Shown here in pieces: positions 1 to 8,618 of a stretch of 64,000 nucleotides of DNA. Every line of letters starts with the position of its first letter. The stretch's first letter is position 1. Below the pieces are notes generated by a model, which saw only the letters and a program-made list of their open reading frames with translations, was not told the origin of the DNA and did not search any database. The translations under genes and the position numbers were made by a program. The stretch is from Clostridiales bacterium (lineage in GTDB: Bacteria > Bacillota > Clostridia > Lachnospirales > UBA12420), in the NCBI GenBank assembly GCA_003452395.1, contig DMOI01000014.1, forward strand, positions 2,930-66,929, given 5' to 3'.

Positions 1-27
1 CCTATTAATTTTGGTAGATATAATGAA

Positions 28-55
28 TTTTCCCCGCAGCAGAGCTGCGGGAAAT
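28..55. terminator. GC-rich hairpin downstream of the hydrogenase-like sensor gene
   Basis: An 8-bp perfect stem (33-40 with 44-51, loop AGA) lies just past the stop of the minus-strand gene ending at 93. No clear T-tract follows on either strand, so it may be a weak terminator or an isolated palindrome. Confidence 0.4.
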
Positions 56-92
56 TGACCCTTAGCGATTAACGTATATAACTACATATCTT

Positions 93-2018
93 TTAATTTT
101 CGTTTAGTAACTTATTTGCAGTTTTCGTTATATCTTCTGTAGTACTTGTAATAATTTGAGATTGTGCAAGTATATTTTGCATATTATAATTTACTTTACC
201 CATCTCATCAAGCAACACATTAGAAACCTCAATTATTGATTTTATCATAGGTATTGTCTTTGCGTTATTATCTCTTGTTGTTTCTGCTGAATTTTTAGTT
301 TGTTTTGCAAGCTTTCTAACTTCGTCTGCAACTACAGCAAACCCCTTTCCACTTTCACCTGCGCGAGCTGCTTCAATAGAGGCATTTAGCGCCAGTAGGT
401 TTGTCTTATCAGATATATCAACTATTATTTCTGAAGTCTCTGAGTACGTTTTTATGTTTTTTTCTATAGTATCAACTATACTTTTCAAATTTGATGCTAC
501 ATCAGTTACATGGGCTACTTTTTTTGCTATAACATCTATACTCTCGTTAACTTGTTCATTACTTTCACTTACTCCATCTAATGAACTAATTATTGCTTGT
601 ACCTTTTCTTCTAGTTTTTTAGAAAATTCTATTTTCTCTTCTGTCACATTCTTTGCATCCGCCAATAATCCCTCAAATTCCTCTTTATGTTCTTTAAATT
701 CAAGTTTTTCGTTTTCAACTTGTTGTTTATTATAATTTATACAGTTACTCTCATTATTATACCCTCTACACATAGCTATTGCCATGTTTTCACAACTATT
801 GTATCCACATGCTTTACAATTTATTATTTTATCTTCTTCTGTATATTTTTCTAGCTTTTTATATTCATTTTCTATCTCTTGCTTGCTTGGATTATATATT
901 TCCACCTTTTTATCAGAATATCTCCTGTAAAAATCCTCCACATTTAAATTTTTATCAAAATATTCAAATAAATCATACTTTTTCTTTAATATACCCTTTT
1001 CATGATCCTTTAATTTTAGTTTTTCCTTATTCATTATAACTTCAACATCATCATAATCATTTTGTTCTTCTCTTACTGTGCCTGTACCCCAGTTACAACC
1101 TTTCGGGCAGTTGAGAATATCAACTAACAAAGGTAGCTCTTTATTACCTGCCTTGACTCTTTCCTCATATCCTTCTAAATATTCACAAAACTCTTTATGT
1201 CCCTCAACTTGACGTACCCATGCAGATGGTACATGATATTCAACGTTTTGCTTGAGACCTCCGGGCATTGGGAATATAGATCCTAGCCCATATCCCATAT
1301 CATCAAATTCTTCTTCTTTATAACTTGCCAAGTTTATTTTTTTATCATGTATATAATTTTTCAGATTATTATATGTAACATTATAGCTTGCATAACTACC
1401 TGTATTAATGTCATCCACTTCATTCTTTTTAGCTATACATGGCGATATAAATGCCAGTTTTTCATTAATATTATCATATTTTTTCATAAAAACTGCTGTG
1501 CACATCATAGGACTCTGTACAGGTGATAACTTGCTTATCAACTCAGGTTGGTATTTTTCTATATAATTTACTACAACCGGACATGGCTGTGAGATAGTAC
1601 CTGCAACCTTATTTATAGTTATATATTTTATATAAGCCCATGTTGTAATTTCAGCTCCATAGGATGTATCATATATTTTATTTACTCCAAGGCTTTTTAG
1701 GTATGCAAAAAGTTTTTTATACTCATGTTTAAAACTCGTCCTTATTGAAGGAGCTATTACCAAAGATACTTTTTCTCCTTTTGATAAATCTAGAAAAAGC
1801 TTTTCTATATCATCATCATAATATCTTGCTCCATGTGAACAAACTTTAATACATGCTCCACAGCTTATACAGTTTTCCTCATTTAAACTTATTTTATTAC
1901 CTTTTTCTGTAGATATGCTTTTATTTACAATGTCCACTGGACATTCTCGAATACAGCTGTTACACCCCACACACTTTTCATCTAGTGTTTTAATTAATCC
2001 CAATCTTATCTCCCCCAT
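93..2018 (-). CDS. [FeFe]-hydrogenase-like sensor fused to a methyl-accepting signalling domain
   Basis: The 641-aa protein starts with a two-cluster ferredoxin domain (Cys16/19/22/26 and Cys50/53/56/60). A hydrogenase large-subunit-like domain follows, with the four expected H-cluster cysteines: Cys146 (SQPCP), Cys194 (SPCIAKKNE), Cys304 and Cys308 (NCPKGC). Residues 401-417 form another cysteine cluster (CKACGYNSC then C417). After a coiled coil, residues about 530-590 carry the conserved MCP hairpin tip with NLLALNASIEAARAGE. It has no transmembrane segment, so it should be cytosolic. The active-site motifs differ from catalytic enzymes (SQPCP instead of a CCP motif; no GGGQP after the last cysteine). 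It therefore looks like a sensory, group C/D-type member that signals to a CheA-like partner in response to H2 or redox state. That role is inferred. It is divergent from cooS, which fits regulation of gas metabolism. Confidence 0.85.
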   Translation of the reverse strand: MGEIRLGLIKTLDEKCVGCNSCIRECPVDIVNKSISTEKGNKISLNEENCISCGACIKVCSHGARYYDDDIEKLFLDLSKGEKVSLVIAPSIRTSFKHEYKKLFAYLKSLGVNKIYDTSYGAEITTWAYIKYITINKVAGTISQPCPVVVNYIEKYQPELISKLSPVQSPMMCTAVFMKKYDNINEKLAFISPCIAKKNEVDDINTGSYASYNVTYNNLKNYIHDKKINLASYKEEEFDDMGYGLGSIFPMPGGLKQNVEYHVPSAWVRQVEGHKEFCEYLEGYEERVKAGNKELPLLVDILNCPKGCNWGTGTVREEQNDYDDVEVIMNKEKLKLKDHEKGILKKKYDLFEYFDKNLNVEDFYRRYSDKKVEIYNPSKQEIENEYKKLEKYTEEDKIINCKACGYNSCENMAIAMCRGYNNESNCINYNKQQVENEKLEFKEHKEEFEGLLADAKNVTEEKIEFSKKLEEKVQAIISSLDGVSESNEQVNESIDVIAKKVAHVTDVASNLKSIVDTIEKNIKTYSETSEIIVDISDKTNLLALNASIEAARAGESGKGFAVVADEVRKLAKQTKNSAETTRDNNAKTIPMIKSIIEVSNVLLDEMGKVNYNMQNILAQSQIITSTTEDITKTANKLLNEN

Positions 2019-2297
2019 TTTTTATCTTATGTATTAGCTAATATTACTATACTTAGTATTAGATTCAGTATTTTTATTCTTAAATATTTAGTTGATTAGA
2101 TTTTGTACTTTTATGACTTGTATTATCTCTTTGTACATTTCGACATAATATAAAGTTTTATTTTAAATATATCAAACTAATTTTAGTATGTCAATACGTT
2201 TTTAACGTAAGTCAGGATAAACTTATATTTGTAAAATTATAATGTATATTATTTCTATACCTTCAAAAACTAATGAACAGGAAAAGGGGGTTTTCTT
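2019..2297. promoter_or_regulatory. Divergent intergenic region between the sensor gene and cooS
   Basis: This AT-rich 279-bp gap must hold both promoters. A TATAAT at 2238-2243 could be the -10 of cooS, but the matching -35 is poor. A strong purine-rich ribosome binding site (AAAAGGGGG, near 2282-2290) precedes the cooS ATG at 2298. I see no convincing operator or riboswitch. Confidence 0.35.
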
Positions 2298-4436
2298 ATG
2301 GCAGATGATAATATTAAACAATCTTACAACAGAAGTGCAGAAAGAATGGAAGGAGCTCAAGCTAATAGTACTCTAGGGTCTCAGCTCACACAAAATGATT
2401 ATAATGATCCAACTATGAATGAAGATTATTTCAATGATAAAAATATCGATTATAATACTATCGATAAACTACCAGAAGTAATGAATGAGGTTCATAAATG
2501 GCAAAGAGAGCATATTTCGAAAGGCGACCAAACTAAAGAAGGCTATCCTTTAAATGTTATTATTGACCCTGCAATGAGAGAAATGTACCAAGTTGTAAAC
2601 AAGGCAGGCATTACAAATGTCTTTGATAGATTTAGTCAGCAACAACCTATTCAGTGTAAATTTTGTATTGAAGGTTTGTCATGCCAATTGTGTGCTAATG
2701 GTCCTTGCCGTATAAGTTCAAAAACACCTAGAGGAACTTGTGGAGTTGATGCACATACTATGGTTGCTAGAAACTTTATGTATAGACATGTAACGATAGG
2801 TACATCAGCAAACGTATTTCATGCTCATCAGGCAGCACGTACATTAAGAGCTGCAGGCGAGCATCCCGAAAGTGGTTTAAAAATTAGAGATCCCGAAAAA
2901 CTTAAAAAGTTTGCAGATATGGCTGGACTAGATGCAAATAAGGACATAAATCAAGTAGCGGTTGATTTTGCTAATTGGGTAATCGGTGATATACACAGCG
3001 AATATCATATCCAGTCTAAAGCTGTTGAAGCTTTTGCACCAACTAAACGTAAGGAACTCTGGAAAAAACTCGGTTTATTTCCTGGAGGAGCTTATAGCGA
3101 GGTAGCTTATGCACAGACAACATGTATGACTAACTTTAGATCAGATCCCGTTGAATTTTTACTAAATAGTGTGCGTTTAGGTATAGCAAATGAATATCAA
3201 GGATTATTTTTATTAGACATTATTCAAGAAATGCTTATGGGTACACAAAGAATAGAAATGAAACAACAGAACATGGGACTACTAAAAGAAGATATGATAA
3301 ATGTAATCACTAATGGTCATATGCCACTTTTGGCTCATATCGCGATTGACCTAGCCTCTACAGATGAATGGCAGCAGAAAGCAAAAGATGCAGGAGCTAG
3401 TGGATTGCAGATTTTGGGACATGTTTGTGAAGGGCAACAAATTCTTAATTACTCAGGCACTCAAAACCAAAAAGGGTATGGCGGTCAAGAGGGTGAGTGG
3501 TTATCTGAGGAATATCTTCTTGCAACAGGCGTGGTTGACTTGTTTATGTTTGATTACAACTGTACAGTGCCTACGCTTCCTCTTTATGCTAAACAGTTTG
3601 GAACAAAACTTTTGAGTACACATCCAGTTATAAAGCTGCAAGGAACTGAAACCCTTGACTTTATACCAGAAAAGATGAAGGAACAGGCAGAAAAAGCATT
3701 AGATATGGCTATTACATCATATAAGAAACGTAAAGCATCAAGTATAAAGGTTTATATACCACAATATAAATCAGATTGTATGGTGGGCTTTAGCACAGAG
3801 TCTGTCAAGGAAGCCTTAGGTGGCAGTTTTAAACCTTTGATAGAACAAATCGTAAATGGAAATATACGAGGAATTGCAACAATGGTTGGGTGTACTACTG
3901 CTAGATATGGACAAGGTGGAAGTAACATTTTCAAGATAACAAAAGGCTTAATCGAAAATAATATTTTAGTTCTTTCTGGAGGGTGTACATCCTCAGTTAT
4001 GGAGTATACAGGCTTAACCAATCCAAATGCAGCCGATGAAGCGGGCGAAGGACTAAAAACAGTTTGCAAACAACTCGGAATTCCGCCAGTACTGAGCTAT
4101 GGTGCTTGTGTAGATATAGGTAAAATGACACAGACAGCAATGGAAATAGCTGATGAGCTAAATGTTGACACAGATAAGCTGCCAATAGTAATAGGAGCTC
4201 CAGAATATCTTGAGCAAAAAGCGGTAGCTGATGCATGTACTGCAGTTGCGTTAGGATGGTTGGTACACATTGCACCTGTACCATCAATTACGGGAAGTGA
4301 TGTAGTAGTAAAAACACTTACCGAAACTACCGAAAGTTTAGGACTTGGTAAAGTGGTAGTCGAAATGGATGCAGAAAAAACTATAGAAATATACAAAGAG
4401 CATATTGAGAAAAAAAGAAAAGAATTGGGTATCTAG
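2298..4436 (+). CDS. cooS: Anaerobic Ni-Fe carbon-monoxide dehydrogenase catalytic subunit
   Basis: CooS oxidises CO to CO2 with water (reversibly) at a [NiFe4S4] C-cluster and passes electrons through B and D clusters of the homodimer. The N-terminal cluster region reads CKFCIEGLSCQLCANGPCRI and a later TCG. The D-cluster site is Cys-x2-Cys with Ser in place of the second distal Cys, the arrangement associated with a [2Fe-2S] D-cluster in Desulfovibrio-type enzymes. C-cluster ligands are recognisable in order: His in NGHMP, then Cys in GHVCEG, DYNCTV, MVGCTTA, SGGCTSS and YGACVD. At 712 aa it is roughly 80-90 residues longer than typical CooS because of an N-terminal extension rich in Asn and Asp. 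No acetyl-CoA synthase or CooF ferredoxin gene is adjacent, so it may work alone in CO detoxification or redox balance, coupled to an unlinked ferredoxin. Confidence 0.95.
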   Translation: MADDNIKQSYNRSAERMEGAQANSTLGSQLTQNDYNDPTMNEDYFNDKNIDYNTIDKLPEVMNEVHKWQREHISKGDQTKEGYPLNVIIDPAMREMYQVVNKAGITNVFDRFSQQQPIQCKFCIEGLSCQLCANGPCRISSKTPRGTCGVDAHTMVARNFMYRHVTIGTSANVFHAHQAARTLRAAGEHPESGLKIRDPEKLKKFADMAGLDANKDINQVAVDFANWVIGDIHSEYHIQSKAVEAFAPTKRKELWKKLGLFPGGAYSEVAYAQTTCMTNFRSDPVEFLLNSVRLGIANEYQGLFLLDIIQEMLMGTQRIEMKQQNMGLLKEDMINVITNGHMPLLAHIAIDLASTDEWQQKAKDAGASGLQILGHVCEGQQILNYSGTQNQKGYGGQEGEWLSEEYLLATGVVDLFMFDYNCTVPTLPLYAKQFGTKLLSTHPVIKLQGTETLDFIPEKMKEQAEKALDMAITSYKKRKASSIKVYIPQYKSDCMVGFSTESVKEALGGSFKPLIEQIVNGNIRGIATMVGCTTARYGQGGSNIFKITKGLIENNILVLSGGCTSSVMEYTGLTNPNAADEAGEGLKTVCKQLGIPPVLSYGACVDIGKMTQTAMEIADELNVDTDKLPIVIGAPEYLEQKAVADACTAVALGWLVHIAPVPSITGSDVVVKTLTETTESLGLGKVVVEMDAEKTIEIYKEHIEKKRKELGI

Positions 4437-4442
4437 TTATAA

Positions 4443-4480
4443 AAAATAATGCTATGAAAAAAATCATAGCATTATTTTTT
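4443..4480. terminator. Bidirectional rho-independent terminator between convergent cooS and PPOX genes
   Basis: A 13-bp stem (4445-4457 with 4464-4476) has an A6 loop, is flanked by A-rich sequence on the left and T6 on the right. It can stop transcription of cooS and of the opposing CooT-PPOX pair. Confidence 0.9.
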
Positions 4481-4489
4481 AGCTTACCA

Positions 4490-4912
4490 TTAGTTTATTT
4501 CAACTTCATATTTTATTTTCTCCCCAGTTTTTAGTGAATTCAAATATATTATTTTAACTGGTGATATTTTTATTATTTTTGTTTGATCATCCAAAAGAAC
4601 TTCAGTATCATCTATATATTTGCTCGCCATATCAAATGTATCTGTGTTTTTATCATATATGCTTGCCTTCCCAAATATCTGAACTCCTTTCATTCTAAAG
4701 TTATCCTCAAATTTAGAATTAACCAGTAAGCAGACATTGTTATTAATATTTAAATTTTTAAATTTATTCCCTCCAACAGAAGGTATAAATATTTCGTTTC
4801 CATCATTTAAATAATATTCCACAGGACTAGAAAGAGGAAATCCCTCATAACTAGTTGCTAAAACTCCATAATTATTATTTTCAATTAAGTCTTTTATCTC
4901 CCTTATTATCAT
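4490..4912 (-). CDS. Pyridoxamine 5'-phosphate oxidase-like (FMN-binding split barrel) protein
   Basis: The 140-aa protein has the PPOX-like split-barrel signature: an N-terminal helix, GVLATSYEGFPLSSPVEYYL, a NNNVCLLVNS strand, and a FGKASI strand typical of FMN-binding flavin-nucleotide proteins. Such proteins act in the cytosol as flavin- or F420-type reductases or haem-related enzymes; the substrate cannot be told here. Its ATG overlaps the stop of the upstream 59-aa gene (ATGA), so the two are translationally coupled. It converges on cooS. Confidence 0.75.
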   Translation of the reverse strand: MIIREIKDLIENNNYGVLATSYEGFPLSSPVEYYLNDGNEIFIPSVGGNKFKNLNINNNVCLLVNSKFEDNFRMKGVQIFGKASIYDKNTDTFDMASKYIDDTEVLLDDQTKIIKISPVKIIYLNSLKTGEKIKYEVEIN

Positions 4913-5088
4913 ACTTCTCCCCTCAATTCAGATACCTTTACGTTTTCCATCATATCATCCTCTAGATGTCTAACAATAGCTATATCCTTACTCTCATCAA
5001 CATCTTCAATCCATACCTTTTCTTCTCCATAATAAACATTTACCATCTCATTACCGTTAAATATTTTCACAACCTTTTCTATCTCCAT
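4909..5088 (-). CDS. CooT-like small protein
   Basis: This 59-aa acidic beta-rich protein (starting MEIEKVVKIFNG, ending VSELRGEV) overlaps the downstream PPOX gene by four bases. A GGGTG motif precedes the ATG. Length, strand pattern and position beside cooS match the CooT family of small nickel-binding proteins linked to CO dehydrogenase maturation. It has no cysteine at all, whereas Rhodospirillum CooT binds nickel through Cys2. It may therefore bind no nickel or act differently. Family assignment is by resemblance and context only. Confidence 0.5.
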   Translation of the reverse strand: MEIEKVVKIFNGNEMVNVYYGEEKVWIEDVDESKDIAIVRHLEDDMMENVKVSELRGEV

Positions 5089-5174
5089 TTTATCACCCTT
5101 AACATATTATTTGCAACTAAGAAAACTATATACTTTTTTCAAAAAAAATATTACTCTAATTACATGCAAAGTTT

Positions 5175-5205
5175 TGCATAGTTTTAAACCAATCCTCAAA
5201 AACTA
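5175..5205 (+). promoter_or_regulatory. Candidate sigma-G-type promoter of the spore protein gene
   Basis: TGCATA (5175-5180), an 18-bp spacer and AAAACTA (5199-5205) resemble a forespore sigma-G promoter. It lies 37 bp upstream of a spore-protein gene with a GGAGGT ribosome binding site near 5231. Confidence 0.4.
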
Positions 5206-5242
5206 ATTAAGAAAATATAAATATATACATGGAGGTAATTAA

Positions 5243-5491
5243 ATGAGTAAAAATAATAGTTCACATATAAATCCTGCAAAACTTAAATCTGGTAAATTTC
5301 AGGAAGAGATTGCACATGAAGTGGGAATCGGCAAATTAGATAATGCTGGTTACAAAGACCTATCTACAACTAAACAGGGTAGTTTAATAGACCCTACAAA
5401 TGGTACAAATATTGATGGGCATGTAAGACAAATGATTGGTGAGTATGATAGACGAATGTCAACAAGGAATTCAGGAAATTACGAGCGATAA
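5243..5491 (+). CDS. Small acid-soluble spore protein, alpha/beta-type (divergent)
   Basis: The 82-aa protein resembles alpha/beta-type SASPs, which coat and protect DNA in dormant spores. It has FQEEIAHEVGIGK, matching the germination-protease cleavage region (EEIA then xEVG), then GYKDLSTTKQGS in place of the usual Y-GDLT-R-AGSVGG. The C-terminal DNA-binding helix reads IDGHVRQMIGEYDR. An insertion (about eight residues, around TNGTN) and loss of the GSVGG motif make it divergent. A typical SASP is 60-75 aa. Its promoter looks forespore-specific. Confidence 0.75.
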   Translation: MSKNNSSHINPAKLKSGKFQEEIAHEVGIGKLDNAGYKDLSTTKQGSLIDPTNGTNIDGHVRQMIGEYDRRMSTRNSGNYER

Positions 5492-5619
5492 TGATATCAA
5501 CATCATGAATAGAAGCAATAAACCACTAAAGTAGCTATCTCATGTGAGTTTAAAAAAGAACAAAATGGAAACGCAATGGGATCAGACTTTCCATTTGGAC
5601 ATTTGAAGTCCAAAACTTT

Positions 5620-6894
5620 CTACAAATCCATAAATAGCTCTCCCATCATATTCTCCTGATATCCCGCTCGTCTCTCCGTCCTCATAAGCACCGCCACTTG
5701 TCTTAGCTCGTCATCCTCTAGCGAATCCAGTTTCTTTAGTCTGCTTTCTGATATCTTTTCTTTTGAAATTGAGGTCTGGTAGGACTTAACATCGTAACAC
5801 CATAACTTTAGCTTTTCTTTATATTTTTTCTTAAGACTATCTGCTATCCGCATCCCTTCGGGATCGAAGTCGCCAGAGTAATATATAGTGCTACCACCCT
5901 TTGCAATCTTGTCTAGCAAGTTTTTCGCAGCAAGCCGTAGCTGCCCGTAAGTACATATTAGCGCCACATCTTTCGCAGTATTTTTTGCCATTTCCCTAAA
6001 CACCATTGGGTTCTCAACTACGTAAACTATGGAGTTTGCAGCTATTACCTCGTCCACTTCTAGCAGATTTAGAAGCGTCAGCTGCAATATTTCATTCGCC
6101 TCATAAAACCCCTGCCAGCCTTTATGTACGACATTTTTCTTGCGTGCAATAAGCCCTTTTGTATATACAAAGCTCGACAAATCGTCCCTTACCAAGCCTG
6201 CCATAAACAATATTTCATTTTTATCCTCGACGTTTTTAGGGTGTGCTATCTCAAAAATCCTGCACAAGTGGTACATCATAATCTTTTGAAGAATGGAATC
6301 ATCATCAAACCCGTGCGGATCCTTTGTCATGCGTGCTGCAAATATTGGTAGCATTTCCAGTGAATTAATCTTGTACGGAAGCTGTTGCACAGCCACGTCT
6401 ATACTCTTTAACACTTTCGCAAGTTTATCCATATTTTTGTTATATATCGGGGTTATCAACTTATTAAATGAGGCTATTTTGGTCTTCACACCCTCTTCAT
6501 ACGTATATCTAAACTCTGAATCCTTAAGTATTTCCAGCATTTCTCTATCAAATCTCTCCCTCTCACTTTTTTGAATCTCACGCACTTCTTGTTTTGACAT
6601 TATGTCCTCTCCGTAGTAGTGCTCTAGAATATCAAACAAGTCAACATCAAGGAACCTAGTCCGCTCCAAAGCTTTCTTGAATTTTGCTATAGATATTCGC
6701 GCATCATTTTTACTATAAAAATCCTCACCGAATAATCCCGACAAGGCTTCTTTTTCAACCGATGTTAGATTCGTTATAGTGACTGTCCCACCAGTTTTAC
6801 TAAGCGACTCATATTTCCCGCGTAAGCCTTTTATAAGACGCGAAAGTCCTGGGGTGGATTTTAGGTATTCGACTATTTCTTGGGTGTTTTTCAT
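5620..6894 (-). CDS. jetD: Wadjet protein JetD (TIGR02679 / DUF2399, Toprim-type nuclease)
   Basis: The 424-aa protein has the TIGR02679 N-terminal pattern (GLSRLIKGLRGKYES, then GTVTITNLT.VEKEAL) and a C-terminal Toprim-like segment with STIYYSGDFDPEGMRIADSL, whose acidic residues would bind metal. In Wadjet, JetD is the nuclease subunit that cleaves closed circular plasmid DNA after the JetABC SMC complex extrudes a loop. It is the last gene of the operon, 29 bp after the RhuM gene, so two cargo genes separate it from jetC. Length agrees with the family and no key acidic residue appears missing. Confidence 0.9.
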   Translation of the reverse strand: MKNTQEIVEYLKSTPGLSRLIKGLRGKYESLSKTGGTVTITNLTSVEKEALSGLFGEDFYSKNDARISIAKFKKALERTRFLDVDLFDILEHYYGEDIMSKQEVREIQKSERERFDREMLEILKDSEFRYTYEEGVKTKIASFNKLITPIYNKNMDKLAKVLKSIDVAVQQLPYKINSLEMLPIFAARMTKDPHGFDDDSILQKIMMYHLCRIFEIAHPKNVEDKNEILFMAGLVRDDLSSFVYTKGLIARKKNVVHKGWQGFYEANEILQLTLLNLLEVDEVIAANSIVYVVENPMVFREMAKNTAKDVALICTYGQLRLAAKNLLDKIAKGGSTIYYSGDFDPEGMRIADSLKKKYKEKLKLWCYDVKSYQTSISKEKISESRLKKLDSLEDDELRQVAVLMRTERRAGYQENMMGELFMDL

Positions 6895-6923
6895 GCGTTT
6901 CAGCTCCTAATTGTTATCCCAGT

Positions 6924-7937
6924 TTACTTATTTCCGATTTTCTTGATTTCCTTACTCATACCTTCAAGTGCTTCTATAAAATGCCTCTCCACTTCAGACA
7001 AATCATTTTTCGTCCTTTCCCTGTACTTCTCATACTCAATCAAAGCCTTCTCATTTGCCTCTTCTGCCGATATTTTACCAAAATGCGTCAATATCTCTTT
7101 CCTGCTCATTTTCAAAAATTCATCTATCTGCTCTATCCAGTCTTTCATATACATTGGTACTCTATCAAGTGCTCGTATCTCAGCTATCTCCAGATAAGCT
7201 GTTACAATTCGATTCAGCATATTGAGTTCTTTCTCCGTCAAGTAGTTTTTGGCTATAATAACTTCTTCCTTCGTTAGCTTGTTTCCCTTAAAACTCGTAA
7301 GTCCCATGAAATCTTTTTCTGAATCTGCTCTATTATATACAACTTCTGCAGCCGTTTGATTATGAACAGCCCAGTGCATCTTATTTTGAACAATCTTGAA
7401 AAATTTTATCGTCATTTCTGCCTTAGAGTCATAGTCAATGCTTGTTGCATAAATATCAAGAACTTTTCGCCAGAAAACTTTTTCTGACGAGCGGATATCT
7501 CTGATTCTTTGTAGTAGCTCATCAAAGTAGTTACCACCACCAGCTTTTTTAAGCAAATCATCATTCATTGCGAACCCTTTTATTATGTACTCTTTTAGAA
7601 TACTACTTGCCCATCTTCTGAATTGTACACCTCTGTGAGATTTTACTCTGTAGCCTATGGATATGATTACGTCTAGGTTGTAATATTTTTTGTTATACAA
7701 TTTTCCATCTGGACCAGTAGTTCGGAAATTCCGAACTACTGAAATCTCGTCAAGTTCACCTTCTTCAAATATATGCTTTATATGTTCACTTATATTTGAT
7801 TTAGTAGTCTGAAACAATTCCACAATTTCAGTTTGGGTCAGCCAAACTGTCTCATTTTCAATCCTAACATTTATTTTAGTAACTCCATCTTCTGTTTGAT
7901 ATATGATTATATGACCTTTGTTTAATTTATTTTCCAC
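6924..7937 (-). CDS. RhuM family protein (cargo within the Wadjet operon)
   Basis: The 337-aa protein is a full-length member of the RhuM (virulence protein, Salmonella SPI-3) family. Family landmarks are a winged-helix-like N-terminus (ENETVWLTQTEIVELFQT.KSNISEHI), YNLDVIISIGYRVKS and RGVQFRRWAS near residue 105, then a long helical C-terminus. RhuM-like genes are often found in restriction-modification and other defence operons, but their molecular role is unknown. It lies between the GNAT gene and jetD with gaps of 25-30 bp, so co-transcription is likely. A truncated second RhuM copy lies beyond the other side of the operon at 17865-18176. Confidence 0.85.
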   Translation of the reverse strand: MENKLNKGHIIIYQTEDGVTKINVRIENETVWLTQTEIVELFQTTKSNISEHIKHIFEEGELDEISVVRNFRTTGPDGKLYNKKYYNLDVIISIGYRVKSHRGVQFRRWASSILKEYIIKGFAMNDDLLKKAGGGNYFDELLQRIRDIRSSEKVFWRKVLDIYATSIDYDSKAEMTIKFFKIVQNKMHWAVHNQTAAEVVYNRADSEKDFMGLTSFKGNKLTKEEVIIAKNYLTEKELNMLNRIVTAYLEIAEIRALDRVPMYMKDWIEQIDEFLKMSRKEILTHFGKISAEEANEKALIEYEKYRERTKNDLSEVERHFIEALEGMSKEIKKIGNK

Positions 7938-7962
7938 TTAAATGCCCCCTCGTATAATATGT

Positions 7963-8511
7963 TTAACAATTTTGTCTTTCTACTTGAGCCGTTAACCCTA
8001 AATATTTATTATCCCATTTTTCTGTTGGTCTTTCTGTTAAACTTTTAGATAAAATCAAAATTTTACCTATTGAATGTATAACGTCAGTTTGATTTGTATA
8101 CTCTTCTGATATCATTCCTTTTTTATAATACAGTTTGATAGCATCAAGATTATCTATATCATCTGTATACAATCTAATATTCTTGTACCCTTGACTTCTA
8201 GAATAATCTTCAAAAAAATCAAAAATTTCATTACCAAATCCCATACTTCTTGAATTCGGTAATACTCCGTACCATCCCATGAAAGCATCATCGGGGTATT
8301 CTAGATAAGAGTACAGCCCTATTATACCTACAGGATTCTCATCATGCAATACAATCCAAAAAATCAACTCTTTTATATATGTATAATCACCAATACTATC
8401 AATAAAGTTTTGTGCTCCATTTTCCTCTGGGAAAATAGTATTTTGCACTTTAATTGCTAGATCAATATTATCTTTACTTACAACTTCATAATTTAAAATA
8501 CTGTTTTTCAT
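7963..8511 (-). CDS. GNAT-family N-acetyltransferase (cargo within the Wadjet operon)
   Basis: The 182-aa protein has the GNAT fold signature: VGIIGLYSYLEYPDDAFMGWYGVLP (beta4), then a motif-A-like NSRSMGFGNEIFDFFEDYSRSQGY that binds the acetyl-CoA pyrophosphate, and IRLYTDDIDNLDAIKLYYKKGM (motif B). The substrate is not predictable. It sits between jetC and the RhuM gene in the same orientation, and is not a usual Wadjet component. Confidence 0.85.
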   Translation of the reverse strand: MKNSILNYEVVSKDNIDLAIKVQNTIFPEENGAQNFIDSIGDYTYIKELIFWIVLHDENPVGIIGLYSYLEYPDDAFMGWYGVLPNSRSMGFGNEIFDFFEDYSRSQGYKNIRLYTDDIDNLDAIKLYYKKGMISEEYTNQTDVIHSIGKILILSKSLTERPTEKWDNKYLGLTAQVERQNC

Positions 8512-8597
8512 ATATTATTTTTGCCCCCTATTATAAATTTTATATTCATCTTAAAATCTCTCCATTATTTCCATCAATTTTGTGACTGACCTCGTGC

Positions 8598-8618
8598 GGT
8601 GAGGCATAAAACCTCACC
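8598..8618. terminator. Hairpin directly after jetC
   Basis: GGTGAGG (8598-8604) pairs perfectly with CCTCACC (8612-8618) around a CATAAAA loop, ending at the base before the jetC stop codon. There is no T-tract, so it may attenuate transcription, protect the mRNA 3' end, or be a repeat-derived palindrome marking an insertion boundary. Confidence 0.45.

Noticed and set aside
454..1039. Plus-strand ORFs antisense to the sensor gene, and similar antisense ORFs across the window
   Set aside because: They are shadows of real minus-strand genes with low-complexity sequence and no ribosome binding sites.
93..2018. Catalytic energy-conserving [FeFe] hydrogenase
   Set aside because: The L1 and L3 motifs are altered and an MCP domain is fused, so a sensory role is more likely.
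2298..4436. Acetyl-CoA synthase / Wood-Ljungdahl operon
   Set aside because: No acsB, acsC/D or cooF genes are adjacent; only cooS is present.
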